Below, piece by piece: positions 33,739 through 34,269 of a stretch of DNA of 34,269 nt (position 1 is its first letter; every line of letters begins with the position of its first letter). Both the position numbers and the translations under genes were made by a program. Below the pieces are notes generated by a model. The model had not been told where the DNA came from, ran no database searches, and saw nothing but the letters and a program-made list of their open reading frames with translations. The stretch comes from Cyclobacteriaceae bacterium (lineage in GTDB: Bacteria > Bacteroidota > Bacteroidia > Cytophagales > Cyclobacteriaceae), in assembly GCA_022841475.1 (NCBI GenBank), contig JALHRJ010000048.1, forward strand, positions 1-34,269, read 5' to 3'.

Positions 33739-34269
<531 letters not shown>

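Overview
The window looks like a chromosomal segment from a member of the Bacteroidota, probably a Cytophagales-type marine or soil bacterium. The main evidence is a giant secreted protein ending in a type IX secretion (T9SS) sorting domain. Other support comes from families typical of the phylum (DUF3667, MuiA/DUF4139, GxxExxY, ComB, Ppx, a short outer-membrane barrel), a few TAnnTTTG-like -7 boxes, and the near absence of Shine-Dalgarno sequences before start codons. No tRNA, rRNA, CRISPR array, insertion sequence or prophage was seen. No gene-free stretch exceeds 300 bases.

Layout. 1-5178 is a minus-strand block: prfB (cut by the left edge, with an intact programmed +1 frameshift site), a small exported protein, ilvE, a PduO-type cobalamin adenosyltransferase, a lone LolD/MacB-type ABC ATPase and an alpha/beta hydrolase. 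5272-13362 is one plus-strand gene for a ~2,696-residue secreted repeat protein. It has eleven repeat units in two length classes (about 250 and about 164 residues) and a C-terminal T9SS signal. 13352-15627 (minus) holds a TANGO2/NRDE protein, a DUF3667 membrane protein and rnhB, in a likely operon. 15720-26354 is a long plus-strand run: Nudix hydrolase, MATE exporter, acyl-CoA thioesterase, exported M24 peptidase, plsC, gatC, a membrane/TPR protein, gcvT, a GxxExxY protein and comB. Two copies of a ~105-bp palindromic intergenic element flank the thioesterase-M24 pair. 26365-28294 (minus) has a MazG-like pyrophosphohydrolase and an acyl-CoA carboxylase carboxyltransferase. Next come ppx (plus), a MuiA-family protein (minus), an Ldh-family dehydrogenase (plus), and a minus-strand group of an outer-membrane barrel protein, an FtsB/DivIC protein, a DUF2147-like protein and eno (cut by the right edge).

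Most genes are housekeeping or conserved core genes: translation termination, Gln/Asn-tRNA amidation, branched-chain amino acids, glycine cleavage, phospholipid synthesis, propionate/methylmalonyl metabolism with its B12 cofactor enzyme, polyphosphate, glycolysis and division. The accessory highlight is the giant T9SS repeat protein, whose internal architecture records two rounds of repeat growth. Secondary points of interest are the prfB frameshift signal in a phylum that barely uses Shine-Dalgarno pairing, the palindromic repeat family, the nuclease-like GxxExxY gene, and several leader, terminator and overlap arrangements. I did not find a convincing new defence or mobile system.
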